Origin: an uncultured bacterium
GTDB taxonomy: Bacteria; Planctomycetota; UBA1135; GCA-002686595
Direction of reading: 5' to 3'
Length of the DNA stretch: 9,233 bases
Assembly (NCBI GenBank): GCA_913058555.1
Contig: CAJXRJ010000268.1
Location: forward strand, 1-9,233
The notes below the pieces were generated by a model. The model saw nothing but the letters and a program-made list of their open reading frames with translations. It had not been told where the DNA came from and did no database searches. Position 1 is the stretch's first letter. Each line of letters begins with the position of its first letter. The position numbers were made by a program, and so were the translations under genes. Shown here piece after piece: positions 1-6,608 of this stretch.

Positions 1-77
1 CGCAGCGTTGCGAATCGTTCGTAACCCGAGTGTCCGAAAACGCCGGGAAGGTCAACGCCATTCCGCCGTGGGGGCGG

Positions 78-83
78 TACAAT
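78..83 (+). promoter_or_regulatory. Possible -10 box (TACAAT) of the small exported-protein gene
   Basis: TACAAT matches the bacterial housekeeping -10 consensus at five of six positions and stands out in GC-rich DNA. Transcription would begin only a few bases before the ATG at 94. That would fit a leaderless or nearly leaderless message, and no clear Shine-Dalgarno site precedes the ATG. No convincing -35 hexamer lies at the expected distance, so the call is tentative. Confidence 0.3.
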
Positions 84-93
84 CAGAGTTCGT

Positions 94-582
94 ATGAACA
101 ACCGAATCACGAACATCCTGGTCGCCTACAGCTTGGCGTGGGCTGGCTGCGCTGCCGAGGGCACCAGGGTAGCACCCGAGCAGCTTGCCCCTGAGGTGTA
201 CTATCTGCACGTCTACTCGCCGCTCTACGACGTGTTGACAGACGGCTTGGGAGTGAAGAGTAGAGCCGGGAATAACCGTCGCCTTGCAAGCCTTGCGATC
301 TCGCCGGGCGTTGAGTTCTATTTGTACACGCCGAACTACTACGAGCCGGAGATCGAAATCTCCGGCCAGGTGAAGCGAAGTGGAGACCTGTTCAACGGCT
401 CGCTGAAGATCTTCGTTCAAGGAGTCGACGTGGCTTTCGGGTACGAACAGTCGAAGCCGGTGCAACTCGATGAGCTTGTCGATTGGAACGGCCTGTTCTA
501 TTTTGCGATCACACGCCAGCCTGACCCCTACTCCATCGACTACAAGGTCGAGTGGGAAGGCACGGCGCGCCAGATCCGGTAG
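94..582 (+). CDS. Small exported protein of unknown function, possible lipoprotein
   Basis: The gene encodes 162 residues. I do not recognise the family. The N-terminus (MNNRITNILVAYSLAWAGC) has a short hydrophobic stretch ending in a cysteine at residue 19. AWAGC resembles a signal peptidase II lipobox, but the -3 position is tryptophan rather than the usual Leu/Val/Ile, so lipidation is plausible and not certain. The rest is rich in Tyr, Phe and Val with alternating polar residues, suggesting a beta-rich soluble domain outside the cytoplasm. No catalytic motif is visible. ATG 94 is chosen because it gives the export-like N-terminus and lies just after a TACAAT box; there is no good ribosome binding site. 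The gene is monocistronic: the next gene is on the opposite strand and palindromes follow the stop. A real gene is likely from length, composition and N-terminus, with no homology known to me. Confidence 0.65.
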   Translation: MNNRITNILVAYSLAWAGCAAEGTRVAPEQLAPEVYYLHVYSPLYDVLTDGLGVKSRAGNNRRLASLAISPGVEFYLYTPNYYEPEIEISGQVKRSGDLFNGSLKIFVQGVDVAFGYEQSKPVQLDELVDWNGLFYFAITRQPDPYSIDYKVEWEGTARQIR

Positions 583-591
583 CGGGGGATA

Positions 592-610
592 GCACGGCCG
601 TGCGCGCGCA
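592..610. terminator. Two overlapping palindromes just after the first gene, possible terminator
   Basis: GCACGGCCGTGC at 592-603 is a perfect 12-base palindrome beginning 10 bases after the stop codon. TGCGCGCGCA at 601-610 is a second perfect palindrome overlapping it. No T-run follows, so this is not a classical intrinsic terminator. Position suggests transcript end protection or pausing, but it may simply be GC-rich chance. Confidence 0.25.
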
Positions 611-656
611 CCGTCCCATCGGTGTGCCCACGCCCTGACGATATCGTCGAGGCCGC

Positions 657-776
657 TATCCTGCCGGCATACTGACCGACTGCACGCCCCTCCGTGCCCA
701 GCTCTTGATCGTCGTGGGCTAGGTCAGCCGCGAGCAGCAGTGCCCGATGGAGTAGTTGATCGGGGGAAACCGCGCC
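657..776 (+). pseudogene. Possible decayed fragment of an integrase-core (rve) transposase
   Basis: 583-1007 has no convincing gene. In the frame containing CAG at 699-701, the reading QLLIVVG-stop-VSREQQ..ME-stop-LI.GNR resembles the N-terminal segment common in integrase-core transposases of GC-rich bacteria (a hydrophobic stretch, then SREQQ..ME, Y, LxEENR). Two in-frame stops (TAG at 720-722 and 753-755) interrupt it; both would need only a small change to restore a sense codon. The match is short and from memory, and no DDE residues can be found, so it is a weak call. The opposite strand has a 121-codon open frame over 540-905 that overlaps the first gene. It contains no motif I recognise and runs in the same codon register, so I treat it as the antisense shadow. 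A run of nine G lies at 819-827. Confidence 0.22.
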
Positions 777-983
777 TCCATGGGTCTGGTACGCCCGAAA
801 GAACCCGAGGTGCACTACGGGGGGGGGCAGGTAGTGGCAGCCTCCAAGACCGCAGGCGTTGCGCCATAGTCCTCGATTAGAGGGCGCCCCGACGTCGACC
901 CGCAAGAGCGAAGGCCGACGCCGGGGCGCCCAAAATCAGCAGTGACGAAGGTCAGTTCACAGGTGCCAAGGAATGTCTGTCAA

Positions 984-995
984 TGTCAATTGACA
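984..995. repeat. 12-base perfect palindrome beyond the stop of the PPC-like gene
   Basis: TGTCAATTGACA reads the same on both strands and is AT-rich within GC-rich DNA. It starts 13 bases past the stop codon of the minus-strand gene ending at 1008. With six bases per arm and no loop it would make a poor RNA hairpin; a protein-binding site for a dimer is equally possible. No T-run follows on the minus strand. Confidence 0.3.
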
Positions 996-1007
996 CGTCC
1001 ATTTGCA

Positions 1008-2282
1008 TCACTGGAAGAGGATCTCAAGGCCATCTGTGAAGTTGGAGCCGAGGCCCACACCGTCGCGGTGCCAAGCCTGGAAGTTCCAGCTGTCACCCGC
1101 CATGACTGCGACGGAGCCGTTGCCCTGGGGCACCGTCATCAAGTTGATGGGGAGGGCGAACGAGCCCGTCTGGCCGGTGCTCAGGATTTGGCTCGCCGCT
1201 TGGTAGCGGCCGATGGAGCCGCCGAGGCAGATGTTGCCATTGCTGGTGCCGCCGCCCCCGGCAATGAAACCCTGGTCCAAGGATGTCACGAAGATGCCGA
1301 ACTGCATGTTTGGGAGATCGCTCGCGATGAGCGTCACGTCGTTCGCAGCGGCCACGTCGGAGCCAGTCGCCGACATGCTGCCGGTTTGGCCCGTGGAGTT
1401 CGGAACCGCCGTGCAGTAGTTCGTGCCAATCCCGCCGGGGGTGCACGCGCCATTAGAGCCGGTGATCACCATCGAATAGGCGTTGCAGTCGGTGGTCGGG
1501 TCCCCGTTCCACAGTTCGACCCGCAAGTAGATGGTCTCGTCCGCGGTGCCCGCGTTCGTGTGCATGATGTTCTCGTTGTCCGATGCGGAGCCGCCGACCC
1601 CGATGTTGCCGTTCAGCGCGCAATCATCGGAGGCGAAGATGTCGACGTCGCCGTCGGCCGTCGTGAACAAGACGTCGATGTTGAGCGTGTCGCCGGGCGC
1701 GACACAGAAGGAGTACCAGTCCGGGTCCGATTTCGAGCACCAGAGGTTGTTGTACGTCCCGTCGGCGATCGCCACGTGGTCCGCGCAGATGTCGTTGTCC
1801 TCGAGGCCGTCATCCGACGACGTCGGGCAGGGGTCGGGGATGATCCGGAACTGCCCCGGTCCGCTATCGCCGACCCGGCGCGATCCGGTACGCAAGAGGT
1901 ACGACTGGCCGGCGACCGCGTCGAAGTCGACTTTCGTCCCGCGGGGGACGCAGCCCCCCGTGTTGCAGCCGAGCAGGATCAAGTTGTTGCAGTCGAGCCC
2001 GTCGTACACCGCGATCCGCGTGTCGAAGGCCGTGATCGTGTTGCAGGTCTCGAAGCGCACGCGCTCGGTTGTCGGCGCGGTCCACGCGAACCACAGGTCC
2101 TTCCGGACCGGTAGGCCGTTGCAGTCGTTGACGCCACTGTTGGTCGCGGTGCTGTTGTTCCAGTTGTAGAGGCCGTGCATCGCGATGGGGGTCGCGTTCA
2201 CGCAGTCATCGCCCCCTTGGGCGGCAGCTCCCGTGGTCAGGAGCGCGGCGGCGGCGCAGGTGAGGAAAAGCTTCATGGTCAT
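1008..2282 (-). CDS. Secreted protein with two PPC-like beta-sandwich domains and shared C-terminal module
   Basis: This gene encodes 424 residues. The start chosen is the ATG at 2280-2282, which gives MTMKLFLTCAAAALLTTGAAAQ, a clear signal peptide cleavable after residue 22; ATG 2276 is an alternative two codons later. The frame stays open upstream to 2567, but that part looks non-coding and would bury the signal peptide. No Shine-Dalgarno site is visible. Residues about 26-145 form a first domain (KDLWFAWTAP, FDTRIAVYDG, AGQSYLLRTG), typical of PPC-like adhesion or carbohydrate-associated sandwiches. Residues about 160-275 form a second (DPDWYSF, GDTLNIDVLF, YLRVELW), close to bacterial pre-peptidase C-terminal (PPC) domains. 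Many paired cysteines suggest disulfides outside the cytoplasm. Residues about 288-424 are a module also found in the protein at 6811-8301. No protease or hydrolase domain is present, so a structural, adhesive or binding role is inferred, not shown. Confidence 0.88.
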   Translation of the reverse strand: MTMKLFLTCAAAALLTTGAAAQGGDDCVNATPIAMHGLYNWNNSTATNSGVNDCNGLPVRKDLWFAWTAPTTERVRFETCNTITAFDTRIAVYDGLDCNNLILLGCNTGGCVPRGTKVDFDAVAGQSYLLRTGSRRVGDSGPGQFRIIPDPCPTSSDDGLEDNDICADHVAIADGTYNNLWCSKSDPDWYSFCVAPGDTLNIDVLFTTADGDVDIFASDDCALNGNIGVGGSASDNENIMHTNAGTADETIYLRVELWNGDPTTDCNAYSMVITGSNGACTPGGIGTNYCTAVPNSTGQTGSMSATGSDVAAANDVTLIASDLPNMQFGIFVTSLDQGFIAGGGGTSNGNICLGGSIGRYQAASQILSTGQTGSFALPINLMTVPQGNGSVAVMAGDSWNFQAWHRDGVGLGSNFTDGLEILFQ

Positions 2283-2531
2283 CGTGTTGAGAAGAGGGTT
2301 CGAGACAGGGGGGACCCGTGCCCGCCTCGGCGCGAGCCCCCTGCGGCAGCACGGGGGATCGCGACGGTGCGCCACTCGGGCGAGGTCGACCGACCTGACG
2401 GTCGGAGCGGCTCCAGTCCCGATCATGTCATGGTCCAGAGATTCTGAACAGTCATCGAAACGGCCGTGGGGCCAGACGCAGGGCGCCAGGGCGCTCTGGG
2501 GCCCCGTGAGAGGCTCGGTCCGGTGCTGGAC
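2283..2531. other. Intergenic region upstream of the PPC-like gene
   Basis: No coding region is supported here, although minus-strand frames remain open by GC content. CCGACC-TGAC-GGTCGG at 2390-2405 is a perfect six-base-pair hairpin or dyad about 110 bases upstream of the minus-strand ATG, a possible operator. No convincing -35/-10 pair for the minus-strand gene was found. Confidence 0.4.
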
Positions 2532-2534
2532 GGG

Positions 2535-2548
2535 GTTGGTGCACGAAC
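2535..2548 (+). repeat. Left terminal inverted repeat of an IS5-type element
   Basis: GTTGGTGCACGAAC matches the reverse complement of 9174-9187 at 13 of 14 positions. It is preceded by GGG, so the outer end may be GGGGTTGGTGC. IS5-family ends commonly begin with a short G-run followed by a TTGxTGCA-like core. It sits about 40 bases before the open frame of a truncated transposase, as expected for a left end. No target-site duplication could be defined. Confidence 0.55.
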
Positions 2549-2587
2549 ATCGACCTCTTGGGAGCATCAGGGCAGGGCACCTTCTGA

Positions 2588-3319
2588 GCGCTCGAGGCGC
2601 CCGGCGAGCATCCTGACGGCCTCAAGTCACGCGTCCACCCGAAGGACACGACCTGCTATCGCGGGACCAACTGGCGTAACGATGGAAGCGGGATTGTGCA
2701 GCGCGGCGACGTCACTGTCTGGCTGTCACCCAACGGCATCGAAGCATGGGATGCGAGCCCAAGTGACCGCCGAGGTGCACAACCCGAGTTCTCTGACCCG
2801 GCGATCGAGACCGCGTTGACGATGAGCCTCGTCTTCCACTTGCCATTGCGCCAGGCTGAGCGCTTCCTCCGGTCGCTCTTCAAGCCAATGCGTGTGGATC
2901 TAGAGTTGCCGGATCACACGACGCTCTCGCAGCAGAGCGCAGTCCTCAATGGGTCCATAGGCCCACGCTCGAGCCAGGGCCCAATCGACCTGATCATCGA
3001 CAGCAGCGGCCTTGCGATCGTGGCCCAAGGGGAGTCGGCGGCAACGATGCATCTCGGCAATGGACGCGGCGGCTGGAGAAGATTGCATCTTGGTGTCGGT
3101 GGCTCAAGAGAACTCGTGGCCCAGATCCTGACCGAGAGCAACATCGATGACGGCACGACAGGCGTTGGGATCATTGAGGGCGTTGGTGATCCCATTCTCG
3201 CGGTCATGGCCGATGCTGCCTATGACACGAAGCCTATCCACGATGCCGCGCAGTCGTGGGGCGCGGAGGTTGTCGGTGCGACTGTCCTCAAAGGCCACCG
3301 CCTCTGTGCGGCGCCGTAG
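2588..3319 (+). pseudogene. IS5-type DDE transposase, N-terminal portion only
   Basis: The frame is open from 2588 and ends at TAG 3317-3319. A GTG at 2696 would give 207 residues, but similarity to IS5-type transposases begins earlier: YRGTNW at 2657-2674 matches the usual YxxxNWxxYxxAL region, so 2696 is internal and the true start is lost. Further landmarks are QRGDVTVWLS, a helical region (AIETALTM, RQAERFLRSLF), DHTTLS, then LIIDSSG carrying the first catalytic Asp, WRRLHLGV, and VMADAAYDT carrying the second Asp. The reading then departs after GAEVV, and the Y-R-E-K segment with the catalytic Glu is absent. About 100 C-terminal residues are missing, so the enzyme must be inactive. No right-end inverted repeat was found directly downstream. 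The C-terminal half at 8647-9137 is not simply the missing piece, because the two overlap in the LGV...YDT region and differ strongly there. Confidence 0.8.
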
Positions 3320-3545
3320 GTCAAAAGTTGGGGTACAGACGGCCAGGCGACTGCAGGCGCTCGGAAGCGGACAGCGGAAGCGCGCCGCCGGCTGCGGAGG
3401 CTCCGAGTCCTTGGCCGGCAGAAAAAAGCTCTGCCGGGCAGAGTAGAGGGCGCAAAAGCAGTATCTTCCTGCCCTCCACGAATGGAGGCGCGCCCTCGGC
3501 TGGTGGCGCGCAACGCGACGAGAGACCGTCAGAGGTGAAAAGGAA
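3320..3545. other. Hairpin-rich leader before the small membrane-protein gene
   Basis: No gene is seen. Three inverted repeats are visible. CCGGCAG (3415-3421) pairs with CTGCCGG (3431-3437) across a nine-base loop containing six A. CTCTGCC-G-GGCAGAG (3429-3443) is a perfect dyad that competes with the first. GAGGGCGC (3446-3453) pairs with GCGCCCTC (3490-3497) and encloses CCTCC-ACGAAT-GGAGG (3473-3488). If transcribed, this would be a structured 5' untranslated region with mutually exclusive folds ending about 50 bases before the ATG at 3546. No known riboswitch class is recognised. Confidence 0.4.
3531..3536 (+). promoter_or_regulatory. Ribosome binding site for the small membrane-protein gene
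   Basis: AGAGGT lies nine bases before ATG 3546, a near-ideal spacing, and is the clearest Shine-Dalgarno-like site in the window. A second site, AAGGAG at 3552-3557, precedes the in-frame ATG at 3561 by only three bases, which is too close. 3546 is therefore preferred. Confidence 0.5.
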
Positions 3546-4043
3546 ATGAACAAGGAGAACATGTCGGAGCCGCCCCGCCGCGGCCTTGGCGAGGCGGGCT
3601 GCCTAGTCAAGGGTTGCGGTGCGATCCTCGCGGTGGCAGTCCTCGTTGCCGCCCTCGCGTATTGGGCCTTTGCCGTGGGTTCTCATCATGAGAGTCGCTC
3701 GACCATTTGGGTGTCGGAGTATCGCTCGATGACGCCGCCGGACGCGCTCGGCATCACGCTCTGGCCCGCCTGGCTCGATCATCGCGCGGAGTACACGATC
3801 CGGGAGGAAGAATTGAGGGCGTTCCTCAACGAGGTGTTCGGGCTAACGGGCAATTCGCTCTCCAAGGGGAGCCCCGTAGGTCGCGATTACTTTGACCGCA
3901 GGTATGGCGCCCGGCGTGATGGCACATGGACCTGGCACGAGGGCCTCGTGGAGTATGAGCAGATCGCCCCCAATGGCGGCGTTCACACCTTCCTGCACGA
4001 CCCCGTGACCGGCCTCACCTATCAGGAATCGGCCCACTGGTAG
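3546..4043 (+). CDS. Small single-pass membrane protein of unknown function
   Basis: The gene encodes 165 residues. I do not recognise the family. Residues 1-23 are polar and contain Pro-Pro-Arg-Arg; residues about 24-44 (CGAILAVAVLVAALAYWAFA) form one strong transmembrane helix; the remaining 120 residues are hydrophilic. The positively charged N-terminal tail predicts an N-in topology, placing the C-terminal domain in the periplasm. That domain is rich in Trp, Tyr, His, Asp and Glu (for example LWPAWLDHRAEY, RDYFDRRYGARRDG), with no catalytic signature I can name. The start is supported by AGAGGT at good spacing. The gene follows a structured leader and lies 284 bases upstream of the FAS1-CIA30 gene on the same strand; a hairpin between them makes co-transcription uncertain. 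Cys19 and Cys24 flank the start of the helix, but the long charged N-terminal tail argues against a lipoprotein. Confidence 0.72.
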   Translation: MNKENMSEPPRRGLGEAGCLVKGCGAILAVAVLVAALAYWAFAVGSHHESRSTIWVSEYRSMTPPDALGITLWPAWLDHRAEYTIREEELRAFLNEVFGLTGNSLSKGSPVGRDYFDRRYGARRDGTWTWHEGLVEYEQIAPNGGVHTFLHDPVTGLTYQESAHW

Positions 4044-4195
4044 GGGGGCGCCTGTCGCTCCGCCGCCGTAGCCGATGGCCCCGGGGCTCCCTGTGGCCGG
4101 CGGGGGGAGGCCCGTGTCGTATGGGAGGTCCAGTCCTTGGGGGTACGGTTACATCCGAGGCGCAGGGGGTCAGGTTTGGGGGAGAGGGCCGCGCG

Positions 4196-4237
4196 GTCCC
4201 CGCCGCTGGATCCAAGCTCTCTTTGAATCCAGGGGAC
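4196..4237. other. Long imperfect hairpin between the membrane-protein and FAS1-CIA30 genes
   Basis: GTCCC (4196-4200), CTGGAT (4206-4211) and CAA (4213-4215) pair in order with TTG (4223-4225), ATCCAG (4227-4232) and GGGAC (4233-4237). That makes 14 base pairs with a seven-base loop (GCTCTCT), a C-A mismatch and a five-base one-sided bulge. It lies 152 bases after one stop codon and 90 bases before the next ATG. It could be a transcription end or processing element of the upstream gene, or a 5' leader structure of the downstream one. No T-run follows; a C8 tract does (about 4240-4247). The surrounding 4044-4327 shows no gene. Confidence 0.45.
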
Positions 4238-4327
4238 GACCCCCCCCGAACGACCAGACCGAAGAGAGTCGCGCCACACTGCCCGACGCCCTCAGTTCGG
4301 CGTACTGTCGCTATTCGAACGACCATC

Positions 4328-5626
4328 ATGAGTAACACCATCCTGACGCTGGGTCTCTCTGGCCTTCTGCTTCTGACTAGCCAAGATTCCTCAAGCGACG
4401 ACCGGACAGTGCTCGAGTTAGCCTCCGACTCTGAGAACTTCTCGACGCTGGTCGCGGCTGTTGATGCAGCCGGACTGACGGAGGCTTTGTCTGGTGAGAG
4501 CTCCCTCACGGTATTTGCGCCCACGAACGAAGCCTTCGAGGCTCTCGGTAGCGAGACGCTGAAGGGACTCTTGACCGAGCAGGGGCGTCCTCAGCTGAGA
4601 AGGATCCTGCTGCACCACGTCGTCGCGGGGGACGTGCCAGCGGATGAACTTGTGAGGAAGGACCGTGTAGAGACGCTTGCGGAGACCAGCCTGAGCGTCA
4701 AGGCGGCGCTCGGCCGAGTGTTCATTGGCGAAGCTGCCATCGAAACGGCAGACCTTGCCGCCAGTAACGGCATGATCCACGTGATCGACCGGGTCTTGCT
4801 GCCCCCGGTCAAGTCGAGCGCGCAAGAGAAGTTGTTGTCGCTGACGATTCAGCGGGGCGTTGCCTTGTTCAATTCGGGCGACTACGCCGCGTGCTGTGCG
4901 GTTTATGCCACGGCTCTTGACGCTCTTCGCTTGGGCGATGGCTTTGGGCTCCAGGCCGGGGAAAGGCGGGCCGTCCAACTGCTGATGGGGCAGGCCGAGG
5001 CGGCAACTGGCAAGCGGGACCTGGCGTGGGCTTACCGCCGTATCATCGACACGGTACTCCGCGGCGACCTGCGGGGAATCGCTCAAGAGGCCGCGGCGAC
5101 TCCGGAGCGTGGGGCAATCTTCAGCTTTTCGGACTTGGGCGAGGTCCGCGGGTGGCGCACCGTACTGGACGGTGTGATGGGAGGCCGTTCGACCGGCAGA
5201 ATCGGGCAAGGTGACGGATCGCTGGTCTTTGACGGAAAGACCTCCCTCCAAAACAACGGTGGCTTCGCATCGATGCGCTGCGCTCTTCCGGACGGAGCGC
5301 TAGATGGCGCTGACACGATTCAGTTGCGGGTCAAGGGAGACGGGCGGACCTACATCTTCGGCGCCCGGAGCTCGAGCAGGTCTGGGGGCGATTCATACTG
5401 GTATCGCTTCGAAACAGTGGATGGAGAGTGGCAGACGGTCGACGTGAAGATCGACGATCTTGAGCGTCATTTTTTCGGCCAGCGAATGCGCGGCAAGATC
5501 GCGCCCGCGAAAGTGCGCGCCCTGGAGTTCTATGTGTACGACAAAAAGGCCGGGCCCTTCCGCCTCGAGATCGACGAGATTCGAGCGATCTCGAGCCAGG
5601 AGTCTGCGGCTCTGCTGGGTGATTGA
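4328..5626 (+). CDS. Exported FAS1 (fasciclin) - helical linker - CIA30 fusion protein
   Basis: The gene encodes 432 residues. ATG 4328 is chosen because it starts MSNTILTLGLSGLLLLTSQ, a hydrophobic export signal. The open frame upstream to 4121 has non-protein-like composition, and no Shine-Dalgarno site is present. Residues about 26-160 are a FAS1 domain: FSTLVAAVDAAGL, the diagnostic TVFAPTNEAF (61-70), LLHHVVAGDV, and the closing SNGMIHVIDRVLLPP. FAS1 domains mediate extracellular adhesion. Residues about 165-255 are alpha-helical (VALFNSGDYAACCAVYATA), resembling a TPR-like pair frequent in planctomycete proteins. Residues about 265-420 are a CIA30/NDUFAF1-like domain (DGVMGGRSTG, NNGGFASMR, then LEFYVYDKKAGPFRLEIDEI), a galactose-binding-like sandwich first known from mitochondrial complex I assembly. 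In bacteria CIA30 is usually a stand-alone or NAD(P)-fused protein. A role in complex I here is not implied: no nuo genes are near and export is predicted. Binding or adhesion at the envelope is inferred. Confidence 0.9.
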   Translation: MSNTILTLGLSGLLLLTSQDSSSDDRTVLELASDSENFSTLVAAVDAAGLTEALSGESSLTVFAPTNEAFEALGSETLKGLLTEQGRPQLRRILLHHVVAGDVPADELVRKDRVETLAETSLSVKAALGRVFIGEAAIETADLAASNGMIHVIDRVLLPPVKSSAQEKLLSLTIQRGVALFNSGDYAACCAVYATALDALRLGDGFGLQAGERRAVQLLMGQAEAATGKRDLAWAYRRIIDTVLRGDLRGIAQEAAATPERGAIFSFSDLGEVRGWRTVLDGVMGGRSTGRIGQGDGSLVFDGKTSLQNNGGFASMRCALPDGALDGADTIQLRVKGDGRTYIFGARSSSRSGGDSYWYRFETVDGEWQTVDVKIDDLERHFFGQRMRGKIAPAKVRALEFYVYDKKAGPFRLEIDEIRAISSQESAALLGD

Positions 5627-5901
5627 GGTGGACCGCGCGAGTGAGCTCTCAGGTACCGGGATACATGCACCAACGCCCCTCGAAGGTCTCTTGAGGCATG
5701 GCAGAGCTTCGGCCCATCGCTGGGACAGTACGGGACCTAGCGGGTAACCATGGCCTCGCCTTTCGGGGCCCACGACCGTCCCTGCGGTGCCGAGTGGCGC
5801 GGTGCAGGGTGTGAATGAGGGAGCCAGCCTCAGGCTACCGCGGGTCCCGTGACAACGTACGGCCTGGACTTCCCAACCGCTGGGGGATGGAACCCGCGCT
5901 C
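5627..5901. other. Convergent intergenic region with no gene
   Basis: This lies between the ends of the plus-strand FAS1-CIA30 gene and the minus-strand SDR remnant. No coding region or clear terminator with a T-run is visible. AGCCT-C-AGGCT (5826-5836) is a small dyad. TGCACCAAC at 5666-5674 equals nine bases of the right-end inverted repeat at 9174-9187, in the same orientation, and could be a decayed transposon end or chance. Confidence 0.4.
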
Positions 5902-6576
5902 TTATTCAGGGCCGAGCTCCTTGTCGAGCATTCCGTGCAGCTCTTCCCGCGAGTAGGTGAATGGGTGGTCTGCGTTCAGCTGTGCGATGCGCCGGAAGAT
6001 CGCCTGCAGCGTCATCTCCGCCTCTTGCTGGTTGGGCGTCACCATGTAGCGGCGCGACGGCTTGGGGGAAGTCAGCGCCGCGTGGAAGGCCTTGGCGACC
6101 GGCAGCGGATCTTTCTGCTCTGCATTGATGCCGCCTCTGTCCATGAATCGCTTGAGGGCATCCTCGTATCGCGACCCTTCCGCCGTGTAGCCCTTGGCTT
6201 TCATCCGATCGATCGTGCTGGTCCAGATGCGTGAGCGGAAGTTCCCCGGTTCGATGACGCTGACGCCAACGCCGAGGGGCTCGAGCTCCTCGGCGAGGCA
6301 ATCTGTGTAGGCCTCTACCGCGTGCTTGCTCATGGTGTACGGCCCGCCGAGGCCCCAAGTGACGAAGCCAGCAATGGAGCCGGTCGTGAGAACGCGACCC
6401 TTTGACTCGATCAGAAGGTCCGCAAAGGCCTTGGTCACCCGGTAGGGCCCCATGACGTTGACGTCCGTCTGGAATGCGAGGTCCTCCTCGGTGACTTCTG
6501 TCATGGGCGCCATAGCCTTCTGGATCTTGGGAGCGCCACGAAAGTACACGGACCTTGCCAAGGGGACCGCGTTCAC
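5902..6576 (-). pseudogene. Short-chain dehydrogenase/reductase lacking its cofactor-binding N-terminus
   Basis: The open frame would encode 224 residues from a GTG at 6574-6576. Clear SDR similarity starts near residue 22 (MAPMTEVTEEDL, in-frame ATG at 6511-6513). It includes VNVMGPYRVTKAF, the catalytic Ser in TTGSIAGF, the YxxxK pair in PYTMSKHAVEAY, and LGVGVSVIEPGNFRS after the active site. A C-terminal extension with PSRRYMVTPNQQEAEM resembles SDRs of the retinol/17-beta-hydroxysteroid-like type. Complete SDRs are about 250-300 residues and begin with the glycine-rich TGxxxGxG motif and an NNAG motif. Both are missing, about 75-90 residues in all, so NAD(P) binding and activity should be lost. 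No frameshifted remainder of the N-terminus is found upstream; that DNA instead holds an opposite-strand gene remnant. Homologous coding therefore breaks off somewhere in 6511-6576. A functional short form is unlikely but cannot be excluded. Confidence 0.72.
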
Positions 6577-6608
6577 ACTTCGCCTCGTCTTTCCGTTGCC
6601 ATCTCGAT

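Noticed and set aside
942..2114. A 390-codon plus-strand open frame opposite the PPC-like protein gene
   Set aside because: It is the antisense of a gene with a signal peptide and recognisable domains. Its translation is Arg/Val/Ala/Asp-rich with no motif, typical of GC-rich shadows.
2283..2567. N-terminal extension of the minus-strand gene up to an ATG at 2567
   Set aside because: The extension has non-protein-like composition (many Arg, Pro, Ser), would place the clear signal peptide 95 residues inside the protein, and would run into the transposon end.
4121..4327. N-terminal extension of the FAS1-CIA30 protein to an ATG at 4121
   Set aside because: It is Gly/Pro/Arg-rich without a motif, spans the hairpin at 4196-4237, and would bury the export signal that begins at 4328.
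4418..5251. A 277-codon minus-strand open frame opposite the FAS1-CIA30 gene
   Set aside because: It is antisense to confidently identified FAS1 and CIA30 domains and shows no domain of its own.
5666..5674. TGCACCAAC as another transposon right end
   Set aside because: Only nine bases match the 9174-9187 repeat, and no transposase similarity lies beside it; one such match in 9 kb can occur by chance.
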